From: Enterovibrio coralii
GTDB lineage: Bacteria; Pseudomonadota; Gammaproteobacteria; Enterobacterales; Vibrionaceae
Length of the DNA: 64,000 nt
Assembly: GCF_001559595.1 (NCBI RefSeq)
Contig: NZ_LNTY01000039.1
Location: 1 to 64,000 of the forward strand
Direction: 5' to 3'
Shown here in pieces: positions 47,256 to 58,509 of the stretch (position 1 is its first letter; every line of letters starts with the position of its first letter). The notes beneath the pieces are model-generated. The model had not been told where the DNA came from. It did no database searches and was given only the letters and a program-made list of their open reading frames with translations. A program made the position numbers and the translations under genes.

Positions 47256-47996
47256 ATGCAAATCGAACTTGAAATTGTCTACCGCGATGAGTGGCTCATT
47301 GCGGTCAATAAACCTTCCGGCATGCTGGTCCACCGCTCGTGGTTGGACAAAGGTGAAACCCGTTTTGTTATGCAAACCTTGCGTGACCAGATTGGGCAGC
47401 ATGTTTTCCCGCTCCACCGTTTAGACCGACCGACATCTGGCGTGCTTTTGTTTGCTTTGTCCTCGGAGATGGCCGCAGAAATGATGCCGAAATTTGCTGG
47501 GCGTGATATTCACAAAACCTACCATGCGATTGTGCGAGGGTGGATTCAGGAAGGGGCGACGCTGGATTATCCGCTCAAAGAAGAGCTGGATAAAGTGGCA
47601 GACAAATTTGCCACGGCAGAACCAGAAGCCAAAGAAGCCAAAGAAGCCATCACGGAGTACCGACCATTGGCACATGCGGAATTGCCCATTGCGATGGGAC
47701 GCTATCAAAGCTGCCGTTATACGCTGGTGGAGATGAAACCGCATACCGGACGCAAGCATCAACTTCGTCGTCACATGCATCACTTGAGTCATCATATTGT
47801 GGGTGATGTGAACCATGGTGATGGTCGACACAATCGCTTATTCCGACAAGAGTTTGAGTGCCATCAGTTGCTGCTTCACGCATCGCGTACCGAGTTTACG
47901 CATCCTGTAACACAAGAGCAGGTAGTGATTGAGGCAAACGTGGATTCGGTATGGCGACGTGTGCTCGACGGTTTAGGTTTACACGATCATCTTTGA
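47256..47996 (+). CDS. truC: tRNA pseudouridine(65) synthase TruC
   Basis: Isomerises U65 in tRNA to pseudouridine; RluA-type synthase of 246 residues. The catalytic aspartate is Asp57 in HRLDRPTSG; the GRKHQLRRH motif follows. Directly downstream of yqcC. Intact, followed by a strong terminator. Confidence 0.94.
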   Translation: MQIELEIVYRDEWLIAVNKPSGMLVHRSWLDKGETRFVMQTLRDQIGQHVFPLHRLDRPTSGVLLFALSSEMAAEMMPKFAGRDIHKTYHAIVRGWIQEGATLDYPLKEELDKVADKFATAEPEAKEAKEAITEYRPLAHAELPIAMGRYQSCRYTLVEMKPHTGRKHQLRRHMHHLSHHIVGDVNHGDGRHNRLFRQEFECHQLLLHASRTEFTHPVTQEQVVIEANVDSVWRRVLDGLGLHDHL

Positions 47997-48010
47997 ACCG
48001 TTAAAGACAA

Positions 48011-48035
48011 AAAAACCGCCGTGAAGGCGGTTTTT
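48011..48035. terminator. Bidirectional terminator truC / DUF3461 gene
   Basis: Stem AAAAACCGCC / GGCGGTTTTT around a 5-nt loop between convergent genes. Confidence 0.88.
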
Positions 48036-48053
48036 CTTTGCTTTGAAAAGTGC

Positions 48054-48431
48054 TTAGAGCTTTTCCAGATCGGCCTCGATCTCGGCGATCTTGCTTGCGA
48101 CCACTTTTTCCAAATGTCGAAGGTCTCGCAGGATCTTTTTCTTGGTGTCTTGCTCGGTTTGCTCGCGTCGTACGATTTTATCGAGCTCATCCACCACCAA
48201 AGAAAGACTACGGTTTATCTCTGTGACTTCTCTAAATCGACCGCTTCCGCTGTCGACCACGACATTTTTGCGCTGGCGTGGGTATTTGAATTTCACGCTT
48301 TTGGCAAACAGTTCACCTTTCGCTTTGTGAAAGTAGATTTTCAGCGTGTCTGAATTGGCTTCCTGACGAAGGGTGTAGCGTTCGATGTTTTCAGGTTTCT
48401 CGATACCGATGTTTTTAAGATTCTGGTACAT
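48054..48431 (-). CDS. DUF3461 protein
   Basis: 125-residue soluble protein of the DUF3461 family; function unknown. The conserved start [19 protein letters not shown] and a C-terminal coiled coil ([20 protein letters not shown]) are seen. A standalone gene between truC and glnD. Confidence 0.82.
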   Translation of the reverse strand: MYQNLKNIGIEKPENIERYTLRQEANSDTLKIYFHKAKGELFAKSVKFKYPRQRKNVVVDSGSGRFREVTEINRSLSLVVDELDKIVRREQTEQDTKKKILRDLRHLEKVVASKIAEIEADLEKL

Positions 48432-48595
48432 AACTGCCTCTCTTCGTCTGCTCAGACATTGGTTTCAACTACTTACTGTTCACTTTAGCAGCACCTTGGT
48501 GCCATCCCCAACAGAAGTAATGATCAATGTCTGAGACTTGTGGAAGAGATCGCCAGACGTTCTAATTAGCTGTACAAAATTAGTGTGTTATTCGG

Positions 48596-51215
48596 CTATT
48601 GCGCATCATTTAACGCATCAAATAGGGCATCTTTTAACGCTTGCTGTGCATCCTCCGATAAAGCCTGCCTATCACCGTCAGTCACAATGAAAAAGTCTTC
48701 TGCACGCTCGCCAATCGTGGTGATTTTTGCGGCTTGAAGCGAGACGCCTTGGCGCGCAAAAACCGCCCCTACGCGAGCCAGTAGCCCTGGCATATCGAGT
48801 GCAACCAGCTCTAGCAAGGTGCGTCGACCTGTGCGTGTTGGTAAGAAGGTGACTTGCGTTTTGACGTTAAACGCCATCAGCTTTCTCGGTGCGCGTTTGA
48901 CGGGGATGGTGATTTTCCCGTCTTGCATTAAAGCCAGTTGCACGCCATCGCGGATGGTGTCATGTCGGTCGGATTGAATCGCCTCGTTGTTGGCATCCAG
49001 CACCATAAAGGTATCGAGGGTAAAGCCATCCTTGCTGGTCATGATCTGGGCGTCATGAACACTGAGGTTTTTCTTATCCAGTGCCGCAACAACCCGCGCA
49101 AAGAGGCTGGGCTTATCTTCGCTGTAGACAAAGATTTCGGTGCCGCCGCGCGTCGCGTTTTTACTGACCAACACCAATGGCTCGTTGCTTCGTGGTTGAG
49201 GATGTGCTCACTGTGCCATGCAATTTGCTTGTGCGTGTGGCGAAGGAAGTAATCGGCTTTAAAGCGCTGCCACAGCAGCTCAATGTCACGCGGCGCAAAG
49301 CCATGTTTTCTGAGAAGTGCGGAAGCTAAGTGCTGATTGTGACGGATACGCTCACGTACATCTGGCGGGTTCTCCAACCCACGGCGCAGGGCTTTTTGGG
49401 TGGAGTAATAAAGCTCTGCAAGAAGGGTTCGTTTCCAGCTATTCCAAAGCTCTGGGTTGGTGGCGTTGATGTCCGCGACGGTCAGGCAAATCAGGTAATC
49501 TAGACGCTCTTCATCTCGCACTTTTTGGGCGAAATCCGTGATGACTTCCGGATCGTAGATGTCGCGACGTTGGGCGGTCACTGACATCAGCAAGTGATTG
49601 CCAACAAGCCAACTGACCAGGTTCGCTTCGGGGCGCGAGAAACCGTGGTCGATACAGAAGGTGTAGGCTTCTTCAGCACCAATTTCTGAGTGATCGCCGC
49701 CACGCCCTTTGCCGATATCGTGAAAAATAGCCGCCAGCAGCAGAAGCTCCGGTTTAGCGAGCCTTGGCAATACGTCGCAGCAAATTGGATGTTTGTCGCG
49801 GTTTTCTTCTTGGGCAAAGCGGTTGATGTGTTTGAGCAAACGTATGGTGTGTTCGTCCACCGTGTAGGCATGGAACAGATCGAACTGCATTTGGCCGACA
49901 ATTTGGCTCCACTGCGGAAGATACGCTGACAATACCCCGTGCTTGTGCATCAGAGGGAAGGCCTTGTGCAACGCGTTAGGATGGCGCGTGAGGGCAATAA
50001 ATTTTTCTTTGGCTTCAGGGATATCACACAAGAAGCGGTTTAAGCGGCGTCTTGCTGTGCGAAGCTGGCGCAAGGTTGGCGCGGAAATTGACTCTATCGA
50101 CTTGTCATTGGCGATATGCAGGAACATATCAATGATGGTGTCAGGACGTGCTTGGAACAGTGCCGGTTTTCGCGCCTCGATTTGACGGCCTTTTCGTTGA
50201 AAGTCGTCGCTGAGAATCTCTATCTTTTTGTTATCTGGTTCGTCATTGATTTCTAGCTCGAACAGGCGGATCAGCATTTTGTTAAGCTCTGCGACGCGGC
50301 CGAGGGTGCGGTAGAAATCTTTCATCATCATTTCGATGCCGCGGTTTCCGTCGCCCTGATAACCAAGGGTCTCTGCGACAGAAGGCTGATGAGCGAAGGT
50401 CAGACGGTTGTCATAACGACGAAGCTCAAGGTGCAAGGCAAAACGAATACGCCAAAGTACGGTTTGGCATTCGTCGAGCTCGCGAAACTCTGCATCCGTC
50501 AAAAAGCCGTATTTGCTCATTTCACGAAGCTAGTGGCGCCAAAGTGGCGGCGGGCAATCCAGCTTAACGTGTGAATGTCGCGAAGGCCGCCGGGGCTTGA
50601 TTTGATGTCAGGCTCAAGGTTGTAGGCCGTGTCGTGATAGCGAGCATGTCGATCGGTCTGTTCTTTGACTTTGGCTTTAAAGAACTTCTCGCTAGGCCAA
50701 AATTGCTCCGAGTGAATTCGGTTTTTCAGTTCGTGATAAATGCGCTCGCTGCCGCACAGAAGGCGTGCTTCCTGTAAGTTGGTGGCAACAGTTAAATCGT
50801 CCATGCCCACGTCCATACACTCTGTGAGCGTGCGAACACTGTGGCCGACTTCGAGTTTCAAATCCCAAAGCAAGGTGACAAATTCGCTGATTTTCTGTTG
50901 GTAGGTTTTGTCGATACAACCTTCGCTGAGAATAAGCAGGTCAATGTCTGACAGGGGATGAAGTTCTCGGCGGCCATAACCACCCACGGCAATGAGTGAA
51001 AGGCTAGGGTGGTGGTCGAAGTCATAATGCTGCCAAAGGCGAGCAAGCAAGGCGTCCATATAATCTGAACGGGCGTAAACCAAATCGTTGACGGAGACAT
51101 GATTGAGAAAAGCGGTTTTTTGCTGCTCACCGAAAAGCGTCAGCTGCTGTTTGAGGGTTTGCAGATCCAGTTGATCAGCCGTCAATTCATTCGGGGAGAG
51201 CAAAACGTCGTTCAT
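48596..51215 (-). CDS. glnD: PII uridylyltransferase GlnD (two frameshifts)
   Basis: Bifunctional enzyme that uridylylates and deuridylylates PII (GlnB/GlnK) according to glutamine level. Domains in order: nucleotidyltransferase with [17 protein letters not shown], a central region, an HD domain ([12 protein letters not shown]), and two C-terminal ACT domains (beginning [16 protein letters not shown] and [15 protein letters not shown]). Frame breaks at about 50520 (one base missing at the [12 protein letters not shown] junction) and 49180 (GGG read as GG, restoring SEPLVLVS or SPLVLVS). Restored length about 873 residues, normal for GlnD. Not a natural split gene. Confidence 0.93.
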
Positions 51216-51243
51216 TGTCTTCCTTGGCGTATACAGGTTTAAA

Positions 51244-51276
51244 AAAAGTCGGCACTGAGGCCGACTTTTATTTTTT
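51244..51276 (-). terminator. Terminator between map and glnD
   Basis: A 10-bp stem AAAAGTCGGC / GCCGACTTTT with a 6-nt loop just after the map stop; A- and T-runs on both sides. Confidence 0.85.
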
Positions 51277-51284
51277 CTAGATTT

Positions 51285-52082
51285 TTAGGCGTTGTTCAAA
51301 ATTCGTGGCAGCGACTCGTCGCTACGCAGCGTCAGGATCTCACAACCTGAATCTGTGACCAGAATGGTGTGTTCCCACTGCGCTGATTTCTTGCCATCAA
51401 CGGTGTATACCGTCCAGCCATCATCTTCATCCAAGATGGTGCCGAATTTGCCTGCATTAATCATCGGTTCGATGGTGAAACACATGCCCGCTTTCATCAC
51501 AGTGCGGTCGCTGTTTTTGTAGTGAACCACTTGCGGCTCTTCGTGGAACTCAGAGCCGATGCCGTGACCACAGTAATCTTTTACGATTGAGTAGCGGCGC
51601 GGACGGTTTTTGATGAATTTCTGGATTTCAGTACCCAGATCGCCAATTCGTGCACCTGGTTTTACTTTTTTCAGGGCTTGATAAAGGCTTTCTTGCGCAA
51701 CGTGGCACAGTGCTTTGTCTTCTGCAGACACATCACCAATCAGGAACATCTTAGAGGTGTCACCGTGGTAACCGTCTTTGATGACAGTGATATCGATGTT
51801 GATGATGTCACCATCTTTCAGCACATCACCTTCACATGGAATGCCGTGACATACGATGTGGTTGATAGATGTACAGATCGATTTAGGGAAACCGTGGTAG
51901 TTCAGCGGCGCAGGAATTGCCTCTTGCGTTTCAGTGATGTACTTGTGGCAAATGTCATCCAGCTCTTTGGTGGTCACGCCTGCTTTGACGTGAGGTTCGA
52001 TCATTTCCAGTACGTCGGCTGCAAGGCGACCGGCTACACGCATTTTTTCAATTTCTTCAGCCGTTTTGATTTTGGCGCTCAT
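51285..52082 (-). CDS. map: Methionine aminopeptidase, type I
   Basis: Removes initiator methionine from nascent proteins; 265 residues of the pita-bread fold. Metal-site segments are visible: INIDITVIKDGYHGDT (first Asp pair), CGHGIGSEFHEEP (His), FTIEPM (Glu) and AQWEHTILVT (Glu). Divergent from rpsB, the conserved arrangement in gammaproteobacteria. Intact. Confidence 0.95.
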   Translation of the reverse strand: MSAKIKTAEEIEKMRVAGRLAADVLEMIEPHVKAGVTTKELDDICHKYITETQEAIPAPLNYHGFPKSICTSINHIVCHGIPCEGDVLKDGDIINIDITVIKDGYHGDTSKMFLIGDVSAEDKALCHVAQESLYQALKKVKPGARIGDLGTEIQKFIKNRPRRYSIVKDYCGHGIGSEFHEEPQVVHYKNSDRTVMKAGMCFTIEPMINAGKFGTILDEDDGWTVYTVDGKKSAQWEHTILVTDSGCEILTLRSDESLPRILNNA

Positions 52083-52239
52083 TGCTTTCTCTCGGTTAGC
52101 TCTCTCGTTATTGATGGTTATCTCAACGAAAGAATGTATGACAGCATTTACTACATATTATCAATCGCATCGCCATGTGGGAACCGTGAGAGATAAAGTG
52201 ACTGCTTTTTTATGCTGGATTTGATGGCAGTTTTTATGG

Positions 52240-52412
52240 TATAAAGCGCGCCGAAATACGCCTTCATGGTTAATCTTGAAAACAGGTTCTATGCTGGTGG
52301 TTTCACCAAATACTATTTATTTAACTCACACACATATCGACACATGCGCCGGGGTGCCCTTAAGGGTCGGCAGTATGGGATATGTGGAGGCCTAACCCCA
52401 AGAGGAATTAAA
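52240..52412 (+). promoter_or_regulatory. rpsB promoter and leader
   Basis: A TATAAA -10 (52240-52245) followed by a GC-rich GCGCGCC discriminator, typical of promoters under stringent control, then an untranslated leader of about 160 nt. The leader contains GC-rich complementary segments (CGGGGTGCCC near 52350, and AGGCCTAACCCC near the start codon). This fits the structured rpsB leader through which S2 represses its own operon in E. coli. The -35 is weak. Confidence 0.55.
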
Positions 52413-53141
52413 ATGGCTACTGTTTCAATGCGCGACATGCTGAAAGCTGGTGTTCACTTCGGTCACCAGACTCGTTACTGGAACCCTAAGATGAAGCCGT
52501 TCATCTTCGGTGCACGTAACAAGGTTCACATCATCAACCTAGAAAAAACTGTACCAATGTTCAACGACGTACTGGCTGAACTGACTAAAGTTGGTGAGCG
52601 CAAAGGTAAAGTACTGTTCGTTGGTACTAAGCGTGCCGCTAGCGAATCTGTTAAAGCAGCTGCAGAAAGCTGTGACCAGTACTACGTGAACAACCGTTGG
52701 TTGGGCGGTATGCTGACCAACTGGAAAACTGTTCGCCAGTCAATCAAACGTCTGAAAGATCTGGAAACTCAATCTACTGACGGTACTTTCGAGAAGCTGA
52801 CTAAGAAAGAAGCTCTGATGCGTACTCGTGAGATGGAAAAACTTGAGAAATCTCTGGGTGGTATCAAGAACATGGGCGGTCTGCCAGACGCACTGTTCGT
52901 AATCGACGCTGATCACGAGCACATCGCGATCAAAGAAGCGAACAACCTGGGTATCCCAGTATACGCAGTAGTTGATACTAACTCTGATCCAGACGGCGTT
53001 GACTTCGTTATCCCAGGTAACGACGACGCAATCCGTGCTGTTCAACTGTACCTGAACGCTGCTGCTCAATCTTACAAAGAAGGCCGTAGCCAGGACATCG
53101 TTGCTCAAGCAGAAGACGAGCTGGTTGAAGTAGCTGAGTAA
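52413..53141 (+). CDS. rpsB: 30S ribosomal protein S2
   Basis: Essential small-subunit protein, 242 residues. The start is ATG 52413 ([20 protein letters not shown]) with an AGAGGAAT ribosome site; the open frame continues upstream but that part is the leader. Conserved motifs [21 protein letters not shown] and [10 protein letters not shown] are present. Codon use is strongly biased, as for a highly expressed gene. First gene of rpsB-tsf. Confidence 0.97.
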   Translation: MATVSMRDMLKAGVHFGHQTRYWNPKMKPFIFGARNKVHIINLEKTVPMFNDVLAELTKVGERKGKVLFVGTKRAASESVKAAAESCDQYYVNNRWLGGMLTNWKTVRQSIKRLKDLETQSTDGTFEKLTKKEALMRTREMEKLEKSLGGIKNMGGLPDALFVIDADHEHIAIKEANNLGIPVYAVVDTNSDPDGVDFVIPGNDDAIRAVQLYLNAAAQSYKEGRSQDIVAQAEDELVEVAE

Positions 53142-53212
53142 GACAACTGCTCCTTGTGAGCGTTCTTAGCCATCAGACTGTCACAGACAGCACTGTAAGC
53201 TAAGTAGGTTAG

Positions 53213-53240
53213 CAGGGCCCACTATCGGCCCTGATTTTTA
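53213..53240 (+). terminator. Hairpin between rpsB and tsf
   Basis: A 7-bp stem CAGGGCC / GGCCCTG with a 7-nt loop, followed by ATTTTTA. Probably a partial terminator that sets the ratio of S2 to EF-Ts. Confidence 0.7.
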
Positions 53241-53270
53241 CCCTAATTGTTTCGAATCGAGGAATGAACA

Positions 53271-54112
53271 ATGGCTGTTACCGCTGCCTGGTAAAAGAAC
53301 TGCGCGAACGCACTGGCGCAGGCATGATGGAATGTAAGAAAGCGCTGGTAGAAACTAACGGCGACATCGAGCTGGCAATTGAAAACATGCGTAAGTCAGG
53401 CGCTGCTAAAGCTGCTAAGAAAGCAGGTAACGTAGCTGCTGAAGGCGCGATCATCATCAAAGAAGCTGATGGTGTTGCTGCTCTGGTAGAAGTTAACTGC
53501 CAAACTGACTTCGTAGCAAAAGATGGTAACTTCACTGCATTCGCTAACGAAGTAGCTGAAGCTGCTCTGGCGAACAAAGCATCTGTTGAAGAACTGCAAG
53601 CGCAATTCGAAGAAGCACGTGTTGCTCTGGTTGCTAAAATCGGTGAAAACATCTCTATCCGTCGCGTAGCATACGTTGAAGGTACTGCGATTGCTTCTTA
53701 CCGTCACGGCGAGCGCATCGGTGTTGTTGTTGCTGGTGAAGGCGACGCAGAAACTCTGAAGCACATCGCAATGCACGTTGCTGCATCACGCCCAGAGTAC
53801 GTGAACCCATCTGACGTTCCAGCTGACGTAGTTGCTAAAGAGCGCGAAGTTCAAGTTGAAATCGCAATGAACGAAGGCAAGCCTAAAGAAATCGCTGAAA
53901 AGATGGTTGAAGGCCGCATGAAGAAGTTCACTGGCGAAGTTTCACTGACTGGCCAACCTTTCATCATGGAACCTAAGAAAACTGTAGGCGAAATCCTGAA
54001 AGAAAAAGGCGCGTCAGTTTCTACTTTCATCCGTCTAGAAGTGGGTGAAGGTATCGAGAAAGTTCAAGGCATGAGCTTCGCAGAAGAAGTTGCAGCCGCT
54101 CAGAAAGGTTAA
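53271..54112 (+). CDS. tsf: Elongation factor Ts (frameshifted near 53288)
   Basis: Nucleotide-exchange factor for EF-Tu, essential, about 280 residues. The true start is ATG 53271 ([26 protein letters not shown]). At 53287-53288 the sequence reads GCCTGG where GCCCTGG is needed, so one C is missing and the annotated frame would otherwise start upstream with unrelated residues. The body has the EF-Ts signature [10 protein letters not shown] and is highly biased in codon use. A terminator follows. Confidence 0.95.
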
Positions 54113-54130
54113 TTCCTCTTTGAGAACCCA

Positions 54131-54158
54131 AAAGACCGCAGAACCCTGCGGTCTTTTT
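54131..54158 (+). terminator. Terminator after tsf
   Basis: A perfect 11-bp stem AAAGACCGCAG / CTGCGGTCTTT with an AACC loop and a T-run. Confidence 0.9.
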
Positions 54159-54199
54159 ACAATCCCATCCGTAGAAGTAAGTGCCTAAAGGTAGTGAGC

Positions 54200-54928
54200 A
54201 TGACTACAAATCCAAAACCAGCCTATCAACGAATTTTGCTTAAATTGAGCGGCGAAGCGCTCCAAGGAAAAGAAGGCTTCGGTATCGATCCAGCTGTACT
54301 TGATCGTATGGCGCAAGAAATTAAAGAACTGGTAGAACTTGGCGTACAAGTTGGTCTGGTCATTGGTGGTGGTAACCTATTCCGCGGTGCAGGTCTTGCA
54401 GAAGCGGGTATGAACAGGGTTGTGGGCGACCACATGGGTATGCTGGCGACTGTGATGAACGGTCTGGCAATGCGTGATGCACTGCATCGTGCCTATGTGA
54501 ACGCGCGGGTAATGTCGGCAATTCCTCTAAACGGTGTCTGTGACAGCTACAACTGGGCAGAAGCAATCAGCCAACTGCGCAACGGTCGCGTGGTGATCTT
54601 CTCTGCAGGTACAGGTAATCCATTCTTCACGACCGATTCTGCTGCGTGTCTGCGCGGTATCGAAATCGAGTCAGACGTTGTGATTAAAGCAACCAAGGTA
54701 GATGGTGTTTACACTGACGATCCAGCGAAAAACCCAGATGCTGAACTGTACAGCAACCTGACTTACCAAGACGTTCTTGAAAAAGAACTGAAAGTGATGG
54801 ACTTAGCTGCCTTCACTCTGGCTCGCGATCACAAGATGCCTATCCGTGTTTTCAACATGAATAAGCCAGGCGCGTTGCGTCGAGTTGTGATGGGTGAGCA
54901 AGAAGGCACACTAATTAATAACGGTTAA
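54200..54928 (+). CDS. pyrH: UMP kinase
   Basis: Phosphorylates UMP to UDP; hexameric bacterial enzyme of the amino-acid-kinase fold, 242 residues. Motifs [21 protein letters not shown] and [13 protein letters not shown] are present. ATG 54200 is preferred over the in-frame GTG two codons upstream. Standard position between tsf and frr. Intact. Confidence 0.96.
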   Translation: MTTNPKPAYQRILLKLSGEALQGKEGFGIDPAVLDRMAQEIKELVELGVQVGLVIGGGNLFRGAGLAEAGMNRVVGDHMGMLATVMNGLAMRDALHRAYVNARVMSAIPLNGVCDSYNWAEAISQLRNGRVVIFSAGTGNPFFTTDSAACLRGIEIESDVVIKATKVDGVYTDDPAKNPDAELYSNLTYQDVLEKELKVMDLAAFTLARDHKMPIRVFNMNKPGALRRVVMGEQEGTLINNG

Positions 54929-54985
54929 TCGAAATTAGTGGCATAATTCCACTCGTTAGAAAAAAGAATCTTCAAGGATACTCTC

Positions 54986-55543
54986 GTGATCAATGAAATT
55001 AACGCAGATGCGAAAGAGCGCATGCACAAAAGCGTTGAAGCGCTGAAGAACACCTTAACCAAAATCCGTACTGGTCGTGCACACCCAGCTTTGCTGGATG
55101 GCCTGTCAGTAGATTACTACGGTTCAGCGACTCCGCTTAAGCAACTGGCTTCAATCGTAGCAGAAGACGCACGTACACTGGCGATCACTGTATTCGACAA
55201 GTCAATCACTCAAGCTGTTGAAAAAGCGATCATGACCTCTAGCTTGGGCCTGAACCCAATGTCTGCAGGTACGGTTATTCGCGTTCCATTGCCACCGCTG
55301 ACTGAAGAACGTCGTCGCGATCTGGTTAAGATCGTACGTGCTGAAGCGGAAGGTGGTCGTGTTGCAGTACGTAACATCCGTCGTGACGCAAACAGCGACC
55401 TGAAAGCTCTGTTGAAAGACAAAGAGATTTCTGAAGATGACGAGCGTCGTGGTCAAGACGACATCCAGAAGCTGACTGATGCGGCAGTGAAAGAAATTGA
55501 CGCGATTCTTGAAGCGAAAGAAAAAGAGTTGATGGAAGTATAA
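54986..55543 (+). CDS. frr: Ribosome recycling factor
   Basis: Splits post-termination ribosomes with EF-G; 185 residues, exactly the E. coli length. Core motifs [31 protein letters not shown] and VRNIRRDAN are conserved. The start codon is GTG 54986 with an AAGGA site. Intact. Confidence 0.96.
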   Translation: MINEINADAKERMHKSVEALKNTLTKIRTGRAHPALLDGLSVDYYGSATPLKQLASIVAEDARTLAITVFDKSITQAVEKAIMTSSLGLNPMSAGTVIRVPLPPLTEERRRDLVKIVRAEAEGGRVAVRNIRRDANSDLKALLKDKEISEDDERRGQDDIQKLTDAAVKEIDAILEAKEKELMEV

Positions 55544-55570
55544 TTCCGGCTACACTCTGATTCCATTGCC

Positions 55571-55604
55571 AAAGCGCTGTGCTAGCAGTACAGCGCTTTT
55601 TATT
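55571..55604 (+). terminator. Hairpin after frr
   Basis: A 10-bp stem AAAGCGCTGT / ACAGCGCTTT with a 9-nt loop, followed by a T-rich tail, before uppS. Confidence 0.75.
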
Positions 55605-55618
55605 TGCGAAGGATAATG

Positions 55619-56388
55619 ATGAGCTCTCAGTCTTCCTATCTAGAAATAGACACCAACCTTCTCCCAAAACACATTGCTGTCATCATGGACGGAAATGGCC
55701 GTTGGGCGAAAGCGCGAGGCAAAGCCCGTATGTTTGGGCACAAAGCCGGCGTTGACGCTGTCAGAAAAACGGTTTCTACTGCAAACCGTCTCGGTATTAA
55801 AGTTCTAACACTCTTTGCTTTTAGCAGTGAAAACTGGCGTCGCCCAGAAGAAGAAGTCAGCTTGCTGATGGAACTTTTTGTCACTGTTTTGGGACGTGAA
55901 GTGAAACGCCTTCATAAAAATGGCGTAAAGCTCAAAGTTATTGGCGACACAACGCGATTCAGTAAATCACTACAAGATAAAATTGCATCTGCTGAAGCTC
56001 TAACTGCAAACAACACGGGCTTGGTTCTTAACGTGGCTGCCAATTACGGCGGTCAATGGGATATCTTACAATCTGTACAAAAGCTTGCTGGGCAAGTTGC
56101 ACGCGGTGAATTGACACCAGAGCAATTGACCGAAGCAGATATTGGCGCGCATTTGACGACAGCAAACATGCCGGATGTGGATTTGATGATCCGCACCAGT
56201 GGTGAATGTCGCATCAGCAACTTTATGTTGTGGCAGGTGCATACGCTGAGATGTATTTTACCGAACAATTTTGGCCGGATTTTGATGAGCTCAGCCTCTC
56301 TGAAGCCATTGCTTGGTATGTGAGCCGAGAACGCCGTTTTGGCTGTACTGGTGAGCAGATTCAGGCCATGTTACAAGTAGAAAAATAG
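55619..56388 (+). CDS. uppS: Undecaprenyl diphosphate synthase (frameshifted)
   Basis: Essential cis-prenyltransferase that makes the C55 lipid carrier for peptidoglycan and O-antigen. Motifs [38 protein letters not shown] and [16 protein letters not shown] are clear. After WQV the frame shifts: CAGGTGCATAC should read CAGGTTGCATAC (T lost at 56238), restoring [15 protein letters not shown] and a total of 256 residues. Start at the second of two adjacent ATGs, which has better spacing to AAGGA. First gene of uppS-cdsA-dxr-rseP-bamA. Confidence 0.95.
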
Positions 56389-56398
56389 AGGGTTTCCT

Positions 56399-57250
56399 TT
56401 GCTGAAACAACGTGTATTAACGGCGTCTGTGCTAGCACCAATCGTTATCGCAGCTATTTTCTTTTTGCCGTTACCTTTCTTCATTGCTGCCATCGCAGGC
56501 GTAACCCTTCTCGGTCATTGGGAATGGACTAAGTTTGTTGCGTCTTCATCTCGCGTGAAAGCGTTCGTTTTTCCCTCACTGATCTTAGTTGCATCTTTGA
56601 TTGGCTTGTGGCCCGTGACTCAACATGGGCTCGAACTGTCTAGTTTAAATAGCGGTGTGTTGGCGTTAGTCGGTGCACTGTGGTGGTTGGTTGCGACAGC
56701 AATGGTGCTGAAGTACCCAAAAGCGACATCATGGTGGTCTAACAGCGCGTTATTGCAACAAGCGTTTGGCGTATTGACGCTTCTCCCATTCCTTTGGAGC
56801 GTATCACTGCTTCGTGCCTTCGAGTACGAAACGACGCCTTACATGGGTGCCAAAATGGTATTGCTGGTCTGTCTGCTTGTATGGGCAGCAGATACGGGAG
56901 CCTACTTTGCAGGTAAGCGCTTTGGTAAGCGAAAAATGGCTCCTGCGGTGAGCCCAAACAAAACCACGGAAGGACTGATTGGTGGTTTGATCGCTTCTGT
57001 GGGTGTGACGCTGTTGGCTGCAAAGGGGTTCTCCATTCCGTTCTCGTCTCTCCCTATGCTTGCTTTGGTTGCACTGATCACGGCATTTGCTTCTGTTCTG
57101 GGCGATTTGGCAGAAAGTATGTTTAAGCGCGTGGCGGGCGTGAAAGACAGTGGCAGTATCTTGCCGGGACACGGTGGGATTTTGGACCGAATTGATAGCC
57201 TAACCGCTGCATTCCCCGTCTTCACCGTATTGTATTTCTGGTTAGCATAA
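56399..57250 (+). CDS. cdsA: Phosphatidate cytidylyltransferase
   Basis: Integral inner-membrane enzyme making CDP-diacylglycerol for phospholipid synthesis; 283 residues with about seven to eight hydrophobic helices. The C-terminal signature SILPGHGGILDRIDSL and the conserved WAADTGAYFAGKRFGKRKM are present. TTG start (MLKQRVLTA). 10 bp after uppS. Intact. Confidence 0.94.
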   Translation: MLKQRVLTASVLAPIVIAAIFFLPLPFFIAAIAGVTLLGHWEWTKFVASSSRVKAFVFPSLILVASLIGLWPVTQHGLELSSLNSGVLALVGALWWLVATAMVLKYPKATSWWSNSALLQQAFGVLTLLPFLWSVSLLRAFEYETTPYMGAKMVLLVCLLVWAADTGAYFAGKRFGKRKMAPAVSPNKTTEGLIGGLIASVGVTLLAAKGFSIPFSSLPMLALVALITAFASVLGDLAESMFKRVAGVKDSGSILPGHGGILDRIDSLTAAFPVFTVLYFWLA

Positions 57251-57256
57251 TGATTT

Positions 57257-57274
57257 CACCGGCGAAAGCCGGTG
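57257..57274 (+). other. Hairpin between cdsA and dxr
   Basis: A 7-bp stem CACCGGC / GCCGGTG with a GAAA tetraloop and no T-run. Possibly an RNA processing or stability element within the operon. Confidence 0.45.
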
Positions 57275-57312
57275 AGTCTTATCTACAACGGCAATTTTAA
57301 ACAGAGTTTTCT

Positions 57313-58509
57313 ATGCGTAAGTTAACGATTCTTGGTGCGACTGGCTCTATAGGAAGCAGCACGCTTTCAGTAGTAGAAAAGAATCCACACGCCTACGAAG
57401 TGTTTGCGTTGGCTGCGAATGCTAACGTGAACGAAATGATCCTACTTTGCTTGAAGTGGAAACCAACGTTCGCAGCAATGGCGGATGAGAATGCAGCTAA
57501 AGCATTGCGTCTGGCACTGAGCAACCAAGGCTGTCCAACCGAAGTATTAGCTGGTGAAGCGGGCCTTTGTGCTGTCGCGTCTCACGATGATGTCGACACT
57601 GTCATGGCAGCGGTGGTTGGCGCTGCGGGTCTTGTGCCTACCATGGCGGCAGTGAAAGCGGGCAAGCGTATTTTGCTGGCGAATAAAGAAGCCTTGGTGA
57701 TGTCAGGGCAGTTTTTTATCGACGCAGTGCATCACTATGGTGCCGAACTTCTGCCTGTCGACAGCGAGCACAACGCCATTTTTCAGTGTCTGCCAGCTTC
57801 TATTCAACTAAAGCCGGGTATATGTGACCTCGGTGCAGAGGGCGTAAGCAAAATTCTACTGACCGGCTCTGGTGGTCCATTTCGCTACACCGATATAGAC
57901 GCGCTTGCTGCAGTAACACCAGCGCAAGCTATTGCCCACCCCAACTGGTCGATGGGGCCAAAAATCTCCGTTGACTCAGCGACTATGATGAATAAAGGGC
58001 TTGAGTACATTGAGGCGCGTTGGCTGTTTAATGCCAAACGCGAACAATTGGACGTGATTATTCATCCGCAATCTGTCATTCATTCTATGGTCCAATATCG
58101 TGACGGTTCTGTGTTGGCGCAGATGGGGCACCCAGACATGTGTACGCCTATCGCCTATGCGATGGCTTATCCGTCCCGCATTGAGGCTGGTGTTAAGCCG
58201 CTCGATTTCAGTGAGGTGGGAGAGTTTACGTTCATTAAACCTGACTTTAATCGCTACCCATGCTTAAAGCTGGCGATTGATGCGTGCTACTCAGGGCAAG
58301 CAGCGACCACGACCCTAAATGCGGCGAATGAAATTGCGGTTGATGCTTTCCTACAGGGTCATATCGGCTTCATGCAGATCGCTCAAATCAATGACGCGGT
58401 ACTACAAGATGTCACACTTGCGGAGCCGTCTTGTATTGAAAACTTGCTTTCAACCGATGAACAGGCGCGTCAGGTCGCGAGAAACTGGATTAAAAGGCTA
58501 ACGGCATGA
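57313..58509 (+). CDS. dxr: 1-deoxy-D-xylulose-5-phosphate reductoisomerase
   Basis: Second step of the MEP isoprenoid pathway (IspC), NADPH- and metal-dependent. 398 residues, same as E. coli. NADPH motif [20 protein letters not shown], and the metal/substrate segments [14 protein letters not shown] and [13 protein letters not shown] are conserved. Overlaps the rseP start by 4 bp. Intact. Confidence 0.96.
   Translation: MRKLTILGATGSIGSSTLSVVEKNPHAYEVFALAANANVNEMILLCLKWKPTFAAMADENAAKALRLALSNQGCPTEVLAGEAGLCAVASHDDVDTVMAAVVGAAGLVPTMAAVKAGKRILLANKEALVMSGQFFIDAVHHYGAELLPVDSEHNAIFQCLPASIQLKPGICDLGAEGVSKILLTGSGGPFRYTDIDALAAVTPAQAIAHPNWSMGPKISVDSATMMNKGLEYIEARWLFNAKREQLDVIIHPQSVIHSMVQYRDGSVLAQMGHPDMCTPIAYAMAYPSRIEAGVKPLDFSEVGEFTFIKPDFNRYPCLKLAIDACYSGQAATTTLNAANEIAVDAFLQGHIGFMQIAQINDAVLQDVTLAEPSCIENLLSTDEQARQVARNWIKRLTA

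Noticed and set aside
48596..51215. GlnD as three separate genes, one pair joined by an ATGA overlap
   Set aside because: The pieces are consecutive parts of one conserved protein, each joined by a single missing base; the overlap is accidental.
52266..52412. N-terminal extension of ribosomal protein S2
   Set aside because: The real start is 52413, with a strong ribosome site and the conserved N-terminus; the upstream part is the regulatory leader.
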